Positions 61,997 through 64,000 of a stretch of 64,000 nucleotides of DNA are shown piece after piece. Source of the DNA: JACPUX01 sp964517465 (lineage in GTDB: Bacteria; Pseudomonadota; Gammaproteobacteria; Burkholderiales; Casimicrobiaceae); NCBI GenBank assembly GCA_964517465.1, contig CAZFEK010000012.1:21845-85844 (forward strand). Direction: 5' to 3'. A program made the position numbers and the translations under genes. Position 1 is the first letter of the stretch, and the number at the start of each line of letters is the position of its first letter. The notes beneath the pieces were generated by a model. The model did no database searches, was not told the DNA's origin, and saw only the letters and a program-made list of their open reading frames with translations.

Positions 61997-62037
61997 GTCA
62001 ACACCTCTTCCATTTGGGCTCTACCCGCTACGCCACC

Positions 62038-63465
62038 ATGTCCGCCTTCAACCCGCCCGTCACACCCGAAGACCTAGAGGCTCTTCTCTTGGCTCAGCGA
62101 TCGGCCTTCCGCACCGATCCCTATCGGAGTCTCGACGCCCGGCGCACCGACTTGTCGGCCTTGGAGCGCGCGCTCAAAGCCCACGCGGACGCGCTGCAAG
62201 AAGCCGTATTCGATGACTTCGGCGGTCGCTCCCCCACGGAAACCCGGGTATTGGAGTTTTTTCCCAGCCTGGAGGCGATCCGCCACGCCAGGAGCAAACT
62301 GAAGCGATGGATGCGCCCCGAGCGCCGCCCGGTGTCGATCTGGTTCCTGCCGGGAAAAGCGCGGCTGATCAAGCAGCCCTTGGGGGTGGTGGGAGTGATC
62401 GTGCCGTGGAACTATCCGGTCTATTTGGCGCTGGGACCGCTGGTTTCCGCCCTCGCCGCAGGTAACCGGGCGCTGATCAAGATGTCCGAATTCACTCCCC
62501 GCACCGGAGAAGTCATGCAGCGCCTGATCGCGGACGTTTTTCCACCGGAGCAGGTCGCGGTCGTCAACGGTGGTCCAGAGCTGGCGCAAGCGCTCACTGC
62601 GCTCCCGCTGGACCACCTGCTCTTCACGGGCAGCACGGCGGTGGGCCACAAGGTCATGGCCGCAGCAGCGGCCCACCTCGTCCCGGTGACGCTAGAGCTG
62701 GGGGGCAAATCCCCGGTCCTCATTGGGCCCGACTTCGATGTTGCGATCGCTGCCGAGCGCATCATGCTGGGCAAATGCCTCAACGCCGGGCAGACCTGCA
62801 TCGCGCCGGACTATGTGCTGCTGCCCGCTGGAAAGGAGAGCGCCTTCATCGAAGCGGCGCGGCGCGCGGTTTTTGCCATGTATCCCCGGATCGCCGGCAA
62901 CGGGGACTACTCGGCCATCATCAGCGCGCGGCATCATCAGCGCCTGTTGGGATTGCTCGACGAGGCCCGCGCCCGAGGCGCGGAGGCAGTGCCGCTCAAC
63001 CCCGATGCGCTGCCGCTCCCCCCGGAGAGCCGGCGCATTGCGCCGACTTTGGTGCTGCGCGCCCACGACGGCATGCGCATCATGCAAGAAGAAATTTTCG
63101 GGCCGCTGCTGCCCATCCTCACCTACGAACGGTTCGATCAGGCGCTCGGTTATGTCAACGACCACCCGCGACCGCTCGCGCTGTATGGCTTCGAGGACGA
63201 TGCCGAACGCCGGCGGCGAATTCTGTACCAGACCGTTGCCGGCGGGGTGACGCTGAACGACGTCTTGCTGCATATCGCGCAAGACGAGCTCCCTTTTGGA
63301 GGCGTAGGCCCTTCGGGCATGGGCCATTATCACGGCCGCGCCGGCTTCGACACCTTCTCCAAAGCCAAAGCGGTGTTCCTGCAGAGCCGCTGGAACACCC
63401 TGCCGCTGTTGCGCCCGCCTTACGGGAAGATGGTGGAGAGGCTCTTGCGGCTGATGCTGCGGTAG
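62038..63465 (+). CDS. Aldehyde dehydrogenase (coniferyl aldehyde dehydrogenase-like)
   Basis: The 475-residue class 3-type aldehyde dehydrogenase has the general-base Glu in TLELGGKSPV (about residue 220), the catalytic Cys in NAGQTCIAPDY (about 255), and EEIFGPLLP. It is similar to enzymes called coniferyl aldehyde dehydrogenase, but class 3 members often oxidise fatty aldehydes. Its sharing of an operator with the fad operon favours a fatty aldehyde substrate (inference). The ATG at 62038 starts near the family N-terminus. Its 3' end overlaps the convergent small gene. Confidence 0.9.
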   Translation: MSAFNPPVTPEDLEALLLAQRSAFRTDPYRSLDARRTDLSALERALKAHADALQEAVFDDFGGRSPTETRVLEFFPSLEAIRHARSKLKRWMRPERRPVSIWFLPGKARLIKQPLGVVGVIVPWNYPVYLALGPLVSALAAGNRALIKMSEFTPRTGEVMQRLIADVFPPEQVAVVNGGPELAQALTALPLDHLLFTGSTAVGHKVMAAAAAHLVPVTLELGGKSPVLIGPDFDVAIAAERIMLGKCLNAGQTCIAPDYVLLPAGKESAFIEAARRAVFAMYPRIAGNGDYSAIISARHHQRLLGLLDEARARGAEAVPLNPDALPLPPESRRIAPTLVLRAHDGMRIMQEEIFGPLLPILTYERFDQALGYVNDHPRPLALYGFEDDAERRRRILYQTVAGGVTLNDVLLHIAQDELPFGGVGPSGMGHYHGRAGFDTFSKAKAVFLQSRWNTLPLLRPPYGKMVERLLRLMLR

Positions 63466-63656
63466 GGATTCAAGTCCTCGGGCAGGCCGTGGAAATGCTC
63501 CGACCGGCGCATCAGCCATTGGCTGAGCGCACTTCTGAGGCTCGCCCAGCGCAAGCGCAGCGCCACACCCGCGGCCTCGAACATCCGGCCGATGGCTTCG
63601 TCCCGCAGCGCCTTGGCTTCCCTGATCTTGAGTTCGATGTCGGTGTAGTCTTGCAT
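63420..63656 (-). CDS. Small hypothetical protein, 78 residues
   Basis: The protein begins MQDYTDIELKIREAKALRDEAIG and continues with an amphipathic, Arg/Ala/Leu-rich helix. No family is recognised with confidence. AGGAGA precedes the ATG, and a good promoter (63716-63744) lies upstream. The last 46 bp overlap the end of the aldehyde dehydrogenase gene on the opposite strand. The first part could be a coiled coil. Confidence 0.6.
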   Translation of the reverse strand: MQDYTDIELKIREAKALRDEAIGRMFEAAGVALRLRWASLRSALSQWLMRRSEHFHGLPEDLNPYRSISRKSLSTIFP

Positions 63657-63715
63657 GGCTTTCTCCTGGTTCGCTGGCGCCCGGCACACCCGTGCCGAGC
63701 TGCGTCACGTAATGG

Positions 63716-63744
63716 AATATAGGGACATTGCTGCATCGCAACAA
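63716..63744 (-). promoter_or_regulatory. Candidate promoter of the 78-residue protein gene
   Basis: On the minus strand TTGTTG (63744-63739) and TATATT (63721-63716) are 17 bp apart. The region is distinctly AT-rich compared with its surroundings. A dyad TTGC-N6-GCAA (63728-63741) lies inside the spacer and may be an operator. Confidence 0.5.
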
Positions 63745-63799
63745 ACGATTTATATTGCAACCATGCATCAGAAAATCTGTTGTATAACACCATGACCCC

Positions 63800-64000
63800 G
63801 CCCGCCGGGCCGCCCCAAGGGCGCGCCAGCCAACCCCCGGAGCGGGCGCAGCCCGCGAACCGTACTCACCCCCTTCCCCTGGAAGGGGGCCGGGGGGAAG
63901 GTTCCACCCAGCCCGCCGGGCCGCCCCAAGGGCGCGCCAGCCAACCCCCGGAGCGGGCGCAGCCCGCGAACCGTACTCACCCCCTTCCCCTGGAAGGGGG
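63800..64000. repeat. 111-bp tandem repeat, at least 1.8 copies, running off the window
   Basis: Positions 63800-63889 are identical to 63911-64000 (90 of 90), with a period of 111 bp. Each unit is very GC-rich and includes the short inverted pair CCCCCTTCC/GGAAGGGGG. The full number of copies cannot be seen. An open frame on the minus strand through the repeat is an effect of the repeat and not a gene. Confidence 0.9.

Noticed and set aside
63768..63980. A 70-codon minus-strand frame through the 111-bp repeats
   Set aside because: Its sequence is only the translation of the tandem repeat, so it is not evidence of a gene.
63800..64000. Possible CRISPR array
   Set aside because: The period is 111 bp with full identity across the unit and no unique spacers, which excludes a CRISPR array.

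Overview
The window is GC-rich, densely packed chromosomal DNA that reads like a betaproteobacterium (Burkholderiales, Rhodocyclales or Nitrosomonadales type). Supporting signs are the hemC-hemD...hemX-hemY order, the rdgB-hemW pair, an oxyR gene, a liv-type ABC cluster flanked by CoA-ligase genes, a PsrA-like TetR in front of a long fad operon, and an IPTL-CTERM protein. Genus and species cannot be read from the sequence. No rRNA, tRNA, CRISPR array, phage or transposase gene was seen.

1-12 kb: the 3' end of a DUF898 membrane protein gene, an M48 metallopeptidase and a Crp/Fnr regulator. The regulator is divergent from an enoyl-CoA hydratase and a run of acyl-CoA synthetase, livG, livH, livM, a periplasmic binding protein gene, livF and a PaaK-like ligase. 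This looks like uptake of a carboxylic acid coupled to CoA activation. 12-25 kb: housekeeping and envelope genes (prmC, oxyR with a candidate OxyR box, a DUF3047 lipoprotein, a glycosyltransferase and epimerase pair, rph, an IPTL-CTERM protein, rdgB, hemW, an amidase, a pteridine-reductase-like SDR, a MidA-like methyltransferase, and a secreted protein of unknown function preceded by a 147-bp inverted-repeat element). 25-34 kb: hemC, hemD, a 2-hydroxyacid dehydrogenase, hemX, hemY, a second glycosyltransferase, a 2Fe-2S/FAD reductase, an SDR and ubiA.

34-44 kb: two tandem genes encode secreted proteins of about 1,230-1,245 residues. Each has 14 RCC1-type repeats (probably two seven-bladed propellers), a DUF5648-like region, a repeat domain and two BACON-like domains. 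A three-gene AmmeMemoRadiSam operon (amrB-amrA-amrS) converges on them. A perfectly identical 118-bp block ends both RCC1 genes. The copy between them carries the broken 3' end of amrS, so it is a scar of duplication or recombination.

44-48 kb: a PEBP-family protein, a Phd-type antitoxin and zeta-type kinase pair with its own promoter/operator palindrome, uppP, a YidB-like protein and a small Cys-rich protein. 48-62 kb: one minus-strand operon for fatty-acid beta-oxidation: PsrA-like tetR, fadE, thiolase, DegV protein, fadJ-type enzyme, fadD, thioesterase, fadN-type enzyme, thiolase, and a periplasmic chalcone-isomerase-fold protein. A PsrA-type operator lies between tetR and a divergent aldehyde dehydrogenase. 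The window ends in a 111-bp tandem repeat that runs off the edge.
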